Of a DNA stretch of 64,000 nucleotides, positions 28,586 through 38,268 are shown one piece after another (position 1 is the stretch's first letter; the number at the start of each line of letters is the position of its first letter). The stretch is from contig NZ_JADDUE010000006.1 of the NCBI RefSeq assembly GCF_016526145.1, forward strand, positions 186,001 through 250,000, read 5' to 3'. The DNA comes from Saccharopolyspora galaxeae. GTDB lineage: Bacteria > Actinomycetota > Actinomycetes > Mycobacteriales > Pseudonocardiaceae. Both the position numbers and the translations under genes were made by a program. Below the pieces are notes generated by a model. The model did not search any database. It was not told the origin of the DNA and saw only the letters and a program-made list of their open reading frames with translations.

Positions 28586-29185
28586 GTGCGCAGCTGGCGT
28601 CCGTGCGACGCCCAGGCGGTGCACCGGATCTGCGTCGCCACCGGTGACGCGGGTGAGCCCGCACAGCAGATCCTCCAGGACCCGGATCTGGTCGCTTACG
28701 TCTTCGCCGACCCGTACGTGCTGCTGCACCCGGAGCTGGCGTTCGTCGCCGAATCCGGTGGCCGGGTCCTCGGCTACGTCGTGGCGGCATTGCACACCGA
28801 GGAGTTCTACGCGCGCTGGCAGCTCGAATGGTCACCGCGCTTCGCCGCCACGCATCCCGCGAGCCGCAACATCGACAGCCGCAACGCCGACAGCCAGTTG
28901 CGGGCGTTCCTGCACCGGCCGCGACTGATGCTTCCCGCGGATCTGGACCGCTATCCCTCGCACCTGCACATCAACCTGCTCGCGCACGCCCGCGGGCGCG
29001 GTGCGGGCAAGCAGCTGCTGCACGCGGTGTTCCACCAGCTCGCGTGGGCCGGTTCGCCCGGTGTGCAGCTCGGAGTGCGCACCAGCAACACCGGTGCGCA
29101 GGCGTTCTACCGGCGGACCGGGATGGTGCGGTTGCCTTCGGACGACCGGGTCGAGGTCCGCTACGGGAGACCACTGAACGGGTGA
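28586..29185 (+). CDS. GNAT-family N-acetyltransferase
   Basis: This 199-residue GNAT protein has the acetyl-CoA loop [17 protein letters not shown] (R/Q-x-x-G-x-G/A) and the late strand-helix [18 protein letters not shown]. Similar proteins are annotated as acetyltransferases of unknown or sugar-linked substrates. GTG at 28586 lies just past the recO stop; TTG at 28580 overlapping it is an alternative start. Confidence 0.85.
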   Translation: MRSWRPCDAQAVHRICVATGDAGEPAQQILQDPDLVAYVFADPYVLLHPELAFVAESGGRVLGYVVAALHTEEFYARWQLEWSPRFAATHPASRNIDSRNADSQLRAFLHRPRLMLPADLDRYPSHLHINLLAHARGRGAGKQLLHAVFHQLAWAGSPGVQLGVRTSNTGAQAFYRRTGMVRLPSDDRVEVRYGRPLNG

Positions 29186-29238
29186 CGCGGGCGTCCGGGA
29201 GAATGGACGACCGCCGCAGACACGAAGGAGAAGGCACC

Positions 29239-30087
29239 ATGCTGCGACGCCGAGGGCGCGGATCCGACGACCCCAGCGTGAAGCCGCCGGACCCGCACGC
29301 CTCCGGGGCGGAGCCGCCGGACCTGCCCGCCGATCTCGTACCCCGGCACATCGCCGTGGTGATGGACGGCAACGGCCGCTGGGCCAACGAGCGCGGGCTG
29401 CCGCGCATCGAAGGGCACAAGCAGGGCGAACGGGTGGTGATCGAACTCGCCAAGGGGGCCATCGAGCTCGGCGTGAAGTGGCTGTCGCTGTACGCCTTCT
29501 CCACCGAGAACTGGAAGCGCAGCCCGGAAGAGGTGCGGTTCCTGATGGGCTTCAACCGGGACGTGATCGCCCGCCGGGTGGACGAGCTCGACGACCTGGG
29601 CGTGCGGGTCCGCTGGTCCGGCCGTAAGCCGAAGCTGTGGCGCAGCGTGGTCAACCAGCTGCAGTCCGCCGAGGAGCGCACCCGCGGCAACGAGGTGCTG
29701 AACCTGACCATGTGCGTGAACTATGGTGGCCGGGCCGAGGTCGGCGACGCCGCGCGCGAGATCGCCCGGTTGGCCGCCGCGGGCAAGATCAATCCAGAGA
29801 AGGTGGACGAGCGGACCGTGGCCCGGCATCTCTACCAGCCGGAGATGCCCGACGTTGATCTGTTCATCCGGCCGTCCGGGGAGCAGCGCACCTCCAACTT
29901 CCTGCTCTGGGAGTCCGCTTACGCCGAGTTGGTGTTCCAAGACACGTTGTTCCCCGATGTGGACCGCCGCCACCTGTGGCGCGCGTGCGAGCAGTACGCG
30001 GGCCGGGACCGGCGTTTCGGCGGTGCCATCGACCGTGCTGCGCAGGAGGAGGGCAGCACCGCTACCGCCCAGGAGGGCATCTCATGA
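29239..30087 (+). CDS. uppS: Polyprenyl diphosphate synthase (cis-prenyltransferase)
   Basis: This 282-residue cis-prenyltransferase has [17 protein letters not shown] (catalytic Asp and Arg), [11 protein letters not shown] and the C-terminal [18 protein letters not shown] signature. It makes the long-chain polyprenyl diphosphate carrier for cell-wall synthesis. Decaprenyl is likely by analogy with Rv2361c. The start is ATG at 29239 after GAAGGAGAAGG. Confidence 0.95.
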   Translation: MLRRRGRGSDDPSVKPPDPHASGAEPPDLPADLVPRHIAVVMDGNGRWANERGLPRIEGHKQGERVVIELAKGAIELGVKWLSLYAFSTENWKRSPEEVRFLMGFNRDVIARRVDELDDLGVRVRWSGRKPKLWRSVVNQLQSAEERTRGNEVLNLTMCVNYGGRAEVGDAAREIARLAAAGKINPEKVDERTVARHLYQPEMPDVDLFIRPSGEQRTSNFLLWESAYAELVFQDTLFPDVDRRHLWRACEQYAGRDRRFGGAIDRAAQEEGSTATAQEGIS

Positions 30088-30518
30088 CCCAGGAGGCCGC
30101 CACTACCGCCGAGCTGCTGACCGCGGCCAAGGAGGCGCTGGAGACCTATCACGAGGTGAGCGTCGACGACGACGGCGCGTTGACCTTGCGCCACGGTGAC
30201 GTGCCGTGCGCGGTGCAGGCCATGCAGCTCGCCGATGGGCTGACGGTGCTCAGCCTGACCTGCGTGGTGGCGTGGGACTTGCCGTTGAGCGAGAAGCTCG
30301 CGCAATCGGCGGCGGAGCGGGCCGGACAGGGGTTGTTCGGCACGCTCGGCGTGGTCCGCACCGAGCGCGGCATGGACGTGACCTTGCGCTACGCCTTCCC
30401 CGCGGAGGGCATGGAAGCGCAGCCGCTGGGCACGCTGCTGATGCTGGTGGTGTCGACGGCTTCGCAGCTGCGCGGGGAATTGCTCACCGAGGTCGAAGAG
30501 GACACCCCGGTGGACTGA
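30084..30518 (+). CDS. YbjN/secretion-chaperone-like protein, function unknown
   Basis: This 144-residue acidic protein has an alternating strand/helix pattern and no signal peptide or membrane segment. The order of an N-terminal helix ([18 protein letters not shown]) and antiparallel strands resembles the YbjN/type III chaperone-like fold, judged by eye. Its ATG overlaps the uppS stop (ATGA), so it is coupled to uppS. No function is assigned. Confidence 0.65.
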   Translation: MTQEAATTAELLTAAKEALETYHEVSVDDDGALTLRHGDVPCAVQAMQLADGLTVLSLTCVVAWDLPLSEKLAQSAAERAGQGLFGTLGVVRTERGMDVTLRYAFPAEGMEAQPLGTLLMLVVSTASQLRGELLTEVEEDTPVD

Positions 30519-30763
30519 GCCGGTCTCCCATCCGCTGAGCTGCGGGAATTCGCCGCGCGCAGCGAGATTCGCCGGATGCGTCCGACACACGCGGGCGTGT
30601 CGGATCGATCAGATTCGGACTCACCGGGTTCAGGGGTGCGTGCGGCCGGATGGGCGAGCTGGACAACGATCTCAGCGCACTCCGAGTGCCCGATGATCGG
30701 CCGAACGGGAGGCACGTGAACTCGATCAAGTGATCATCGGTGCGGCCGGTCGGCGCCAGGTGC

Positions 30764-30779
30764 GAACGATTATCAGTTC
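30764..30779. promoter_or_regulatory. Candidate metal-regulator operator before the DUF318 permease gene
   Basis: GAACGATTATCAGTTC has 4-bp inverted arms around an AT-rich core and ends 19 bp before the permease GTG. Zur-type boxes in actinobacteria are AT-rich palindromes containing GATTATC-like cores, and a zur gene lies nearby on the opposite strand. The symmetry is only partial. Confidence 0.35.
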
Positions 30780-30798
30780 TCGCTGGCACGATGAGCCG

Positions 30799-31815
30799 GT
30801 GACCACGACCTCCCGCTCGGCCGGCCGCGTGCCGGAGCGAGCTCGCCGCCGCATCACCTCGCTGGAGGTGCTCTGCGCCCTGCTGTTGGCGTCCCTGCTG
30901 TTCCAGGGGCCGATCAGCGGACTGCTCGATGTGCCGGGGCTGCGCACCGGATCCACCGTGTTCGTCGCGGTGTGCGTGCAGGCATTGCCGTTCCTGGTGC
31001 TCGGAGTGCTGATCAGCGGAGCCATCGCGGCGTTCGTGCCGCCGAGCGCCATGCGCAGGCTGTTGCCCGGCAACTCCGCTGCTGCGGTTCCGGTTGCCGG
31101 ATTCGCGGGCATCGCGTTGCCCGGCTGCGAATGCGCTTCCGTGCCGGTGGCGCGGCGGTTGATGCAGCAGGGCATCGCACCGGCCGCGGCGCTGGCGTTC
31201 CTGCTGGCGGCACCCGCGGTCAATCCGATCGTGCTGGTCTCCACCGCGGTCGCGTTCCCCGGCGAGCCGGTGATGGTGCTGGCGCGCTTCCTCGGATCGC
31301 TGCTGACCGCCTGCGTGATGGGCTGGTTGTGGTTGCGCGTCGGCAAGGGCGAGTGGATCGCCGAACGAGCTCTGAGGCGCGCCGAGGTCCGCGAGCCGAG
31401 CGGTGGGCGGTGGGCGGTGTTCACCGAGACCGCGCGGCACGACCTGGTCGAGGCCGGCGGGTTCCTGGTGCTCGGCGGGCTCACCTCGGCGGTGTTCAAC
31501 GTGCTGGTGCCCGCGGAGTGGATGCGCTCGCTGGGCGGGCAGCTCGTGCTGGGCGTGCTGGTGATGGCGCTGCTGGCGGTGGTGCTCGCGCTGTGCAGCG
31601 AAGCCGACGCGTTCGTGGCGGCCTCGATGGCCGGTTTGCCGCTGCTGCCGAAACTGGTGTTCCTGGTGGTCGGCCCCGCGGTGGACATCAAGCTCATCGC
31701 CTTGCAGGCGGGCACGTTCGGGCGCGCGTTCGCCGCGCGCTTCGCGCCTGCCACGTTGCTGGTCGCGATCGCCTGCTCGGTGCTGGTGGGCGCGCTGTTG
31801 CTGGGAGGTGCGTGA
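30799..31815 (+). CDS. DUF318 (ArsP-like) permease
   Basis: This 338-residue integral membrane protein has about eight hydrophobic segments. Motifs of the DUF318/ArsP family are visible: FLVLGVLISGAIAAFVP, GIALPGCECASVPVARRL with the conserved Cys pair, and LCSEADAFVAASM. Members move metal or metalloid species, and some are zinc-regulated. GTG at 30799 is chosen; the upstream extension has no conserved sequence. The stop overlaps the next ATG by one base. Confidence 0.85.
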   Translation: MTTTSRSAGRVPERARRRITSLEVLCALLLASLLFQGPISGLLDVPGLRTGSTVFVAVCVQALPFLVLGVLISGAIAAFVPPSAMRRLLPGNSAAAVPVAGFAGIALPGCECASVPVARRLMQQGIAPAAALAFLLAAPAVNPIVLVSTAVAFPGEPVMVLARFLGSLLTACVMGWLWLRVGKGEWIAERALRRAEVREPSGGRWAVFTETARHDLVEAGGFLVLGGLTSAVFNVLVPAEWMRSLGGQLVLGVLVMALLAVVLALCSEADAFVAASMAGLPLLPKLVFLVVGPAVDIKLIALQAGTFGRAFAARFAPATLLVAIACSVLVGALLLGGA

Positions 31816-32798
31816 TGCGCAGGGAGACACAGAACCTGCTGCTGGTGCTGCTCGGCGGCGCGTTGCTGAAAATCGCGTTCACCGGCGTGTACCTGCGCTA
31901 CGTGAAGCCGTCACTGCTGCCCTGGCTGGTGCTGGCCGGGGTGGTCATGGTGGCGCTGGCGGGCACCGCGATCTGGCGGGACATCCGGGCCGGGGCGGCC
32001 GAATCCGCTCCGCCGAGACGGCAATCGAGCGGAGAGTCGACGCCACAGGTCTGCACCCGAGCCGCCGACGGCTCGGCCGGATCAGGCGCGGTGGTGCACG
32101 CGGACGCGGCCGGTCGTTCCGAGGAGAGCGCGGAGTCCCCGAGCGGGCACGCCGCCGCTTTCGCTGCTGGTGCGACGGCGGAAGGAACAGTCGGCGTCGA
32201 GCCCGCTGGTGGTTCTGTCGGCGACCGCGCGGCTGTCGCGGCGGAACCCGGCCACGTGAGCGCCGGCCATGAGCACCGTTCCCGCAGCCCGTGGATGCTG
32301 CTGCTACCGGTGCTCGCGATCTTCCTGGTCGGCCCGCCCGCGCTCGGCTCCGATTCGATAGGCCGCGCCGGGCAGCCCGCAGCCGTCCCGCAGCGGCCGA
32401 GCGGCACCGGCTCGTTGTTCGGGCCGCTGCCCCCGGGCGAAGCCCCGCTGCTGACCGTCTCGGAATTCCAAACCCGCGTCGTGTGGGACACCAGCGGTTC
32501 GCTCGACGACCGGGCTGTTCGCCTGCAGGGGTTCGTGGTGCACCCGGATGACGACTTCGGACGCACCCGGCTGGCCAGAATGCGGATCAGCTGCTGCGCC
32601 GCGGACGCCGCACCGGTGCTCGTCGACCTGTCCGGGCCCGCCGCCGCGGCGCTGGCGAACACCCCGGCCGACACCTGGATCGAGGTGACCGGCGCGTTGC
32701 GGACCGGCAGCGCGACCGAGGCCAACGGTCAGGTGCCGACCGTCGACATCACCGCAGTGCACGGAATACCGACTCCGCCCAACCCCTACGAGTACTGA
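31815..32798 (+). CDS. TIGR03943-family membrane protein
   Basis: This 327-residue protein has two N-terminal membrane helices, a disordered 95-residue linker rich in Ala/Gly/Ser/Glu, and one more hydrophobic segment (MLLLPVLAIFLVGPPAL). A C-terminal DUF1980 domain with the conserved RISCCAADAAPV double cysteine follows. It always pairs with a DUF318 permease, as here, where the two genes overlap. Joint action in metal handling at the membrane is inferred. Confidence 0.85.
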   Translation: MRRETQNLLLVLLGGALLKIAFTGVYLRYVKPSLLPWLVLAGVVMVALAGTAIWRDIRAGAAESAPPRRQSSGESTPQVCTRAADGSAGSGAVVHADAAGRSEESAESPSGHAAAFAAGATAEGTVGVEPAGGSVGDRAAVAAEPGHVSAGHEHRSRSPWMLLLPVLAIFLVGPPALGSDSIGRAGQPAAVPQRPSGTGSLFGPLPPGEAPLLTVSEFQTRVVWDTSGSLDDRAVRLQGFVVHPDDDFGRTRLARMRISCCAADAAPVLVDLSGPAAAALANTPADTWIEVTGALRTGSATEANGQVPTVDITAVHGIPTPPNPYEY

Positions 32799-32891
32799 TC
32801 TCCACGGCACGGCGAGGCGCGAACGGAGGTGATCGCGATGCACAGCACGCCGACCTGGTTCAGCGCGGAAGGCGCCGTCGGCCTACCGGGT

Positions 32892-33314
32892 TCACTCGGC
32901 CGAAGCGCAGTTCGGGCAGATGCCGATGATCTCCACGGTGTGCCCCACGTCGGTGAAGCCGTGCTCGCGGGCGATCCGCTCCGCCCAGTCCTCCACCGGA
33001 GGATCGGAGACCTCGACGGCGCGGCCGCAATGCCTGCACACCAAGTGGTGATGGTGCTCGGTCGAGCACCGGCGGTAGATGGCCTCGCCGGAGTCGGTGC
33101 GCAGCACGTCGATCTCCCCGGCGTCGGCCAGCGTCTGCAGCGTGCGGTACACGGTGGTCAGGCCGATGCCCTCGCCCTGCCTGCGCAGCTGCTCGTGCAG
33201 GTCCTGCGCGGAGCGGAAGTCGTCGACCTCGCTGAGCAGCCGGGAAACCGCCGCCCGTTGTCTGGTGGCCCGCAGTCCCGGCACACCGGCCGCGGAGCGC
33301 TCGCCGATGGTCAC
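32892..33314 (-). CDS. zur: Fur-family zinc uptake regulator (Zur-like)
   Basis: This 140-residue Fur-family repressor has a winged helix ([13 protein letters not shown] to [17 protein letters not shown]), the metal site [11 protein letters not shown] and a structural CPNC near the C-terminus. The two CxxC pairs fit the structural zinc site. The GTG start at 33314 overlaps the stop of the arsR-type gene (GTGA), reproducing the smtB-zur pair of mycobacteria. It probably controls the divergent permease locus. Confidence 0.88.
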   Translation of the reverse strand: MTIGERSAAGVPGLRATRQRAAVSRLLSEVDDFRSAQDLHEQLRRQGEGIGLTTVYRTLQTLADAGEIDVLRTDSGEAIYRRCSTEHHHHLVCRHCGRAVEVSDPPVEDWAERIAREHGFTDVGHTVEIIGICPNCASAE

Positions 33315-33838
33315 GCTGTCTCCGTATCCTGTCGGGTCTCTGGTGGCGGAGGCGTCCCGCGTCCCCGGGGGCGCGCCCCGGAGAGCTCCTCGGCGTGCGT
33401 GGCCGCGTCCGCGACGATGTGCGCGAGGTGCTCGTCGACGAGCCGGTACACCACTTCCCGGCCGTGCCGTTGCCCGTACACCACACCCGCCGACTTCAGC
33501 ACCCGCAGGTGCTGGCTGATCAGCGGCTGCGTGACACCGAGTACGTCGACCAGTTCGTGCACGCAGCGCTCGGCCGTGCGCAACTGCAGCACGATCGCGA
33601 TTCGCACCGGCGCGGCCAGTGCGCGCAGCAGCTCGCCGGCCTCGACCAGGGTCTGCTGGTCCTCGACCGGCGCGAGCCGGGGAGCTTCCCGCTCCGGGGA
33701 GTGGACGTGGTCCTCGGCGTGGTCCGGGTGGCCGGTGTCCGCCGCCGGGGCCGCGTCCGGCGCGGCCGCGCCCTCCGACGTGCACCCGGCCGCGTCGGCT
33801 CCGGCCGGTTCGGCGAGGGGGTCCGGGCTGGCGGGCAT
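33311..33838 (-). CDS. ArsR/SmtB-family metal-sensing repressor
   Basis: This 175-residue protein has an acidic, His-containing N-terminal tail (about 55 residues; [12 protein letters not shown]) followed by the ArsR winged helix. Recognition segments are [36 protein letters not shown] and [23 protein letters not shown]. The last matches the alpha-5 metal site of SmtB sensors. It is likely a zinc sensor that derepresses genes when zinc is high. The start is ATG at 33838 after GGAAAGGA. It is cotranscribed with zur. Confidence 0.88.
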   Translation of the reverse strand: MPASPDPLAEPAGADAAGCTSEGAAAPDAAPAADTGHPDHAEDHVHSPEREAPRLAPVEDQQTLVEAGELLRALAAPVRIAIVLQLRTAERCVHELVDVLGVTQPLISQHLRVLKSAGVVYGQRHGREVVYRLVDEHLAHIVADAATHAEELSGARPRGRGTPPPPETRQDTETA

Positions 33839-34370
33839 GACGTCCTTTCCGGCTGGCCCGGGTGGTGCGTCCCGGCCGGCGATCTCCGGCCTGTGGGCGT
33901 CCCGGTCCGGGGTGGCCTGGGAACAGCGGTGCTCTCCTTGCGCCATTCTACGGGGCACCGGAAACCCGTCGGCACCTCGCGGGAGGCTGCCGCTGCGGAC
34001 GGCTGTGCAGGTGCGCGGGCGAGTTCGCGGCCGCGCGCACGAGCACATCGACGGTGCCAGGGTCCGTGGCGAAAGCGCACCGCAACGGCCATCCGGCAGG
34101 TTCCCGGACGATGCCCGATCGGGTGGCCTCGTAGATCCGGGTGGGCCCACCGATGCGGCAGGCCGCATCGGTACGCTGGAAAACCCCAGGACGCCACCGC
34201 TGCCCGCGGTGCGGTCGGCGGGAAAGCCGGAGATCACCTTCGCGGCTTCCCGGCCGGACCGGCCGAGGCGGTACCGCTGGGCCCGGGACCCCCGGGCGTT
34301 CGACCTGGAACGACCCCCGAAACCCCGCAGCAGACCGTCGAAATCTTCGACCCGAGATTCCGGAGTGACC
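33839..34370. other. Intergenic region between divergent arsR-type gene and glyS
   Basis: These 532 bp separate two divergent genes and must hold both promoters. Frames crossing it lack coding signatures. No T-box, tRNA or terminator was recognised. Confidence 0.45.
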
Positions 34371-35756
34371 GTGCCCGCCGACCAGATCGACACGATCGTC
34401 AACCTCTGCAAGCGCCGTGGCTTCGTCTTCCCGTCCGGGGAGATCTACGGCGGTACCAGGTCGGCGTGGGACTACGGACCCCTCGGCGTCGAGCTGAAGG
34501 ACAACATCAAGCGCCAGTGGTGGAAGGCGATGGTGCAGGGCCGCGAGGACGTGGTGGGCCTGGACTCCTCGGTGATCCTGCCCCGCGACGTCTGGGTGGC
34601 CTCCGGGCACGTCGGCGCCTTCCACGACCCGCTGGTGGAGTGCACTTCCTGCCACCACCGGTTCCGCGGCGATCACCTGGTCGAGGAATACGCCGAGCGC
34701 ACCGGAAAGGACATCGCCGAAGGCGACCTGTCCGATGTGCCGTGCCCGAACTGCGGCAACCGCGGCCAGTACACCGAGCCGCGCGAGTTCAACATGATGC
34801 TCAAGACCTACCTCGGTCCGGTCGAGAGCGACGAGGGAATGCACTACCTGCGCCCGGAGACGGCGCAGGGCATCTTCGTGAACTTCGCGAACGTGGTGAC
34901 CACCGCGCGCAAGAAGCCGCCGTTCGGGATCGGCCAGATCGGCAAGTCGTTCCGCAACGAGATCACCCCCGGCAACTTCGTGTTCCGCACCCGCGAGTTC
35001 GAGCAGATGGAGATGGAGTACTTCGTCGAACCGGGCGATGACGAGCAGTGGCACCAGTACTGGATCGACACCCGGACGAAGTGGTACACGGACCTCGGCG
35101 TCAACCCGGACAACCTGCGCCACTACGAGCATCCCAAGGACAAGCTCTCGCACTACGCCAAGCGCACCGTCGACATCGAGTACCGGTTCCGCTTCGCGGG
35201 CAACGAGTGGGGTGAGCTGGAAGGCATCGCGAACCGCACCGACTTCGACCTCACCACGCACTCGAACCACTCCGGCGTGGACCTGTCCTACTTCGACCAG
35301 GCCAGCAATTCCCGCTACCGGCCGTACGTGATCGAGCCCGCCGCGGGTGTCGGGCGCCCGATGATGGCGTTCCTGACCGACGCCTACCACGAGGACGAGG
35401 CGCCGAACGCCAAGGGCGGCGTGGACAAGCGCGCCGTGCTCAAGCTGGATCGCAGGCTTTCGCCGGTGAAGGCGGCGGTGCTGCCGCTGTCGCGCAATTC
35501 CGACCTCTCGCCGAAGGCCCGCGACCTCGCCGCGAAGCTGCGGACGAACTGGAACATCGAGTTCGACGACGCGGGCGCGATCGGCCGCCGGTACCGCAGG
35601 CACGACGAGATCGGCACTCCGTTCTGCGTGACGGTCGACTTCGATTCGCTGTCCGACCACGCGGTCACCGTGCGCGAGCGGGACACGATGGCGCAGGAGC
35701 GGGTGGCGATGGACAAGCTGGAGGAGTATCTCGCCGTCCGCCTCGTCGGCTGCTGA
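34371..35756 (+). CDS. glyS: Glycyl-tRNA synthetase (alpha2 type)
   Basis: This 461-residue class II synthetase has [20 protein letters not shown] at the start, zinc-binding CTSC...CPNC, motif 2 [21 protein letters not shown] and a C-terminal anticodon-binding domain. It charges tRNA-Gly. GTG at 34371 lies 5 nt after GGAG; GTG at 34365 is an alternative. The position next to the arsR/zur pair is conserved in mycobacteria. Confidence 0.95.
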   Translation: MPADQIDTIVNLCKRRGFVFPSGEIYGGTRSAWDYGPLGVELKDNIKRQWWKAMVQGREDVVGLDSSVILPRDVWVASGHVGAFHDPLVECTSCHHRFRGDHLVEEYAERTGKDIAEGDLSDVPCPNCGNRGQYTEPREFNMMLKTYLGPVESDEGMHYLRPETAQGIFVNFANVVTTARKKPPFGIGQIGKSFRNEITPGNFVFRTREFEQMEMEYFVEPGDDEQWHQYWIDTRTKWYTDLGVNPDNLRHYEHPKDKLSHYAKRTVDIEYRFRFAGNEWGELEGIANRTDFDLTTHSNHSGVDLSYFDQASNSRYRPYVIEPAAGVGRPMMAFLTDAYHEDEAPNAKGGVDKRAVLKLDRRLSPVKAAVLPLSRNSDLSPKARDLAAKLRTNWNIEFDDAGAIGRRYRRHDEIGTPFCVTVDFDSLSDHAVTVRERDTMAQERVAMDKLEEYLAVRLVGC

Positions 35757-35779
35757 CGCCGCCCACCCGGGGAAGTTCG

Positions 35780-36436
35780 ATGTCTGATGTGCGTGCGGGC
35801 CGCTCAGGTCCCGGTCCCGGCCGGGTCCTGCGGCGCGCCTTGTTCGGTGCCGTCCTGGTGGCGTTGCTGGTGCTCATCGGTGCCGGTGTCCGCGTTTGGC
35901 AGGTCGCGCGCACGGACGACCGCAGACCGGTCGACATGATCGTGGTGCTGGGCGCCGCCCAATACCACGGCAAGCCGACCCCGGTGCTGCGCGCGCGGCT
36001 GGACCAGGCGCTGGAGCTCTACCGGCAGGGCCTCACCGAGCACGTGGTCACGGTCGGCGGCAGGCAGGAAGGCGACGAGTACACCGAGGCGCAGGCCGGT
36101 CGGATGTGGCTGGCCGAGCACGGCGTGCCGGATTCGAAGCTCACCGACGTGGAGACCGGCAGCGACACGCTCGGCAGCGTTCGCGCCGTGGCGGGCATCG
36201 CCGAGCGCCGCGGCTGGGATTCCACGCTGATCGTCAGCGACCCGTGGCACTCGATGCGAGCCAGGACGATGGCCTCCGATGCCGGGCTGAAGGCTTGGGC
36301 CTCGCCCACCAGGAGCGGGCCCATGGTGCAGACCCGCGAGACCCAGTTCCAGTACATCGTGCGGGAGACCGGCGGGTTGCTGTACTACCGGCTCACCCAC
36401 GCCCCGTCCGATGTGGCGGGCACGCAGCTCGGCTGA
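35780..36436 (+). CDS. YdcF/SanA-like DUF218 protein
   Basis: This 218-residue protein has one N-terminal membrane anchor (about 17-38) and an external DUF218 domain. The domain starts VDMIVVLGAAQYHGKPTPVL and contains VTVGGRQEGDEYTEAQAG and a late VSDPWHSMRARTMA. DUF218 members include SanA, linked to envelope integrity. The ligand is unknown. ATG at 35780 follows GGGGAAG. Confidence 0.85.
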   Translation: MSDVRAGRSGPGPGRVLRRALFGAVLVALLVLIGAGVRVWQVARTDDRRPVDMIVVLGAAQYHGKPTPVLRARLDQALELYRQGLTEHVVTVGGRQEGDEYTEAQAGRMWLAEHGVPDSKLTDVETGSDTLGSVRAVAGIAERRGWDSTLIVSDPWHSMRARTMASDAGLKAWASPTRSGPMVQTRETQFQYIVRETGGLLYYRLTHAPSDVAGTQLG

Positions 36437-36480
36437 CTGATCGCGGCTGCTCGTCGGTGCCGCGCACTACGCTGGGCGCG

Positions 36481-37761
36481 ATGAACCCCCTTCCACCCGG
36501 CTACGACGAGCACGACGTGGCGCGGCTGCTGCCCGAACCGCCGAAGCGCGCGGCGCTGCCGGGCTCGCGGCCGGAGACCCGAGCACCGTTCGCGCGGGAC
36601 CGCGCCCGCGTGCTGCACTCCGCGGCGCTGCGTCGACTCGCCGGGAAGACGCAGGTCATGGGTCCGGAGGAAGGCGACGTCCCGCGAACCCGGCTGACCC
36701 ATTCGCTGGAGGTCGCCCAGATCGGCAGGGGCATCGCCACGACGCTCGGCGCGGACCCGGACCTGGTGGACACCGCAGGGCTCGCGCACGACATCGGGCA
36801 CCCTCCGTTCGGGCACAACGGCGAACAGGCGCTGAACGCGCTGGCCGATTCCTGCGGCGGTTTCGAGGGCAACGCGCAGACCTTGCGGATCCTGACCCGC
36901 CTGGAGCCGAAGCTGCTCGGGGAGTCGGGTGAGGGCAGCGGCCTGAACCTCACGCGCGCCGTATTGGACGCGGCCACGAAGTACCCGTGGCCGCGACGCC
37001 CCGGGATGGTCAAGTTCGGCGTCTACCCGGACGACTTCGACGTGTTCAGCTGGCTGCGGCAGGCTTCGGTCCCGCAGCAGCGCTGCCTGGAAGCGCAGAT
37101 CATGGACTGGGCCGACGACGTCGCGTACTCGGTGCACGACGTGGAGGACGGCGTGCACTCGGGCCGAATCTCGCTGCGCGAACTGTCCGGCGCGGATGAT
37201 CGCGCGGAGATCGTGCGGCTGGCCGCGAAGCACTTCTGGCCGGACGGCGACGCCGGTGAGCTGGACGAGGCCGCCGGTGAACTGGCCAGGCTGCCTGCGG
37301 TGGCGGCGGTGGCGGACTACGACGCGACGCTGCCCGCGCAGGCCGGGCTGAAGCGGCTGACCAGCGAACTGGTCGGACGGTTCACCTCGGCCGCGGTGAC
37401 CGGCACCGTCGAGTCGTTCGGGCCGGGACCGTTGACCCGGTACGCGGCCGAACTCGTGGTGCCGCGGCAGGTGGTTGCCGAGGTCGCGGTGCTCAAGGCG
37501 GTGGCGGTGCACTACGTGCTGAGCGATCCGCAGCGGTTGCGGATGCAGGCTCGGCAGCGGGAGCTGCTGGCCGAGCTGGTGCCGGCGCTGGCCGACCGGG
37601 CACCGGAGGCGTTGGACCCGGCGTTCGCCCCGGCGTGGCGCGCCGCTGCGGGCCACGCCGCCGGATTGCGGGTGGTGCTGGATCAGGTGGCTTCGCTGAC
37701 GGATGCGCAGGCGGTGTCTTGGCATGCACGTCATGTACGCAGCGAAACCAGTCTGGTGTGA
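36481..37761 (+). CDS. dgt: Deoxyguanosinetriphosphate triphosphohydrolase-like protein
   Basis: This 426-residue HD-domain protein has RRLAGKTQV, RTRLTHSLEVAQIGR (first metal His), LAHDIGHPPFGHNGE (HD pair) and MDWADDVAYSVHDVED (last metal Asp). Dgt enzymes hydrolyse dNTPs to the deoxynucleoside and triphosphate. The start is ATG at 36481. dgt next to dnaG is a mycobacterial arrangement; here three genes intervene. Confidence 0.92.
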   Translation: MNPLPPGYDEHDVARLLPEPPKRAALPGSRPETRAPFARDRARVLHSAALRRLAGKTQVMGPEEGDVPRTRLTHSLEVAQIGRGIATTLGADPDLVDTAGLAHDIGHPPFGHNGEQALNALADSCGGFEGNAQTLRILTRLEPKLLGESGEGSGLNLTRAVLDAATKYPWPRRPGMVKFGVYPDDFDVFSWLRQASVPQQRCLEAQIMDWADDVAYSVHDVEDGVHSGRISLRELSGADDRAEIVRLAAKHFWPDGDAGELDEAAGELARLPAVAAVADYDATLPAQAGLKRLTSELVGRFTSAAVTGTVESFGPGPLTRYAAELVVPRQVVAEVAVLKAVAVHYVLSDPQRLRMQARQRELLAELVPALADRAPEALDPAFAPAWRAAAGHAAGLRVVLDQVASLTDAQAVSWHARHVRSETSLV

Positions 37762-37822
37762 AGTACGCCCGAACGGGCGGTATCCACTTGCCAGGTACGG
37801 CATACTCTTCACCCGGTGTGTC

Positions 37823-37852
37823 GGCCGTTCGGGCCCCCCGACCCGAACGGCC
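37823..37852. terminator. Inverted repeat after dgt
   Basis: GGCCGTTCGGG (37823-37833) pairs perfectly with CCCGAACGGCC (37842-37852) across an 8-nt loop. There is no T-tract. It may be a terminator for dgt or a 5' structure of the next small gene. Confidence 0.5.
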
Positions 37853-37911
37853 GGCTGCTGTGTGTGCGGCGCGGTCCCCCGAACCGTCCCCGTGCCGCAA
37901 GGAGATCCCCG

Positions 37912-38097
37912 ATGCCGAACCGGCACTACATCCAGAAGCTCGTCGTCGACGGCGAGCCGTACGTGAATGCCGACGACCTCGCGGACTGGGTGAAGGACCT
38001 GCGCTGGCGCAATCCCGAAGCGCGGCGCGCGGCCGAGTACATCGCCCAGGAACTGCGCTTGATGGGTCTGTCCGACATCGAGGAATCCGTGCGGTGA
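37912..38097 (+). CDS. Small conserved-looking 61-residue protein, function unknown
   Basis: This 61-residue protein starts at ATG 37912, 6 nt after a strong AAGGAG. The sequence (HYIQKLVVDGEPYVNADDLADW, then helical EARRAAEYIAQELRLMG) suggests a short strand pair and two helices. There are no membrane segments and no cysteines. Hairpins flank it on both sides, so it may form its own transcript. I do not recognise the family. Confidence 0.7.
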   Translation: MPNRHYIQKLVVDGEPYVNADDLADWVKDLRWRNPEARRAAEYIAQELRLMGLSDIEESVR

Positions 38098-38100
38098 GCA

Positions 38101-38141
38101 CCGGCGGGCCGGACCGCACCCCGAACGGCCCGGCCCGCCGG
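38101..38141 (+). terminator. GC-rich hairpin after the 61-residue gene
   Basis: CCGGCGGGCCG (38101-38111) pairs with CGGCCCGCCGG (38131-38141) immediately after the stop codon. There is no U-tract, as is common for actinobacterial terminators. Confidence 0.55.
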
Positions 38142-38268
38142 ATGTGCAGCGGCATGGCCTTGCACCGGCTGAAATGAGATCACCGACCGGAGCGCGCGAC
38201 CGCGCGGGCCGCGGAAGTGGCAGACTCGGCGTTCCGCAGTGAAGCCGACACGCCGAACGGAGCCGGCC

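Noticed and set aside
33839-34370. T-box riboswitch before glyS
   Set aside because: No T-box sequence or specifier-loop pattern was seen, and actinobacterial T-boxes mostly precede ileS.
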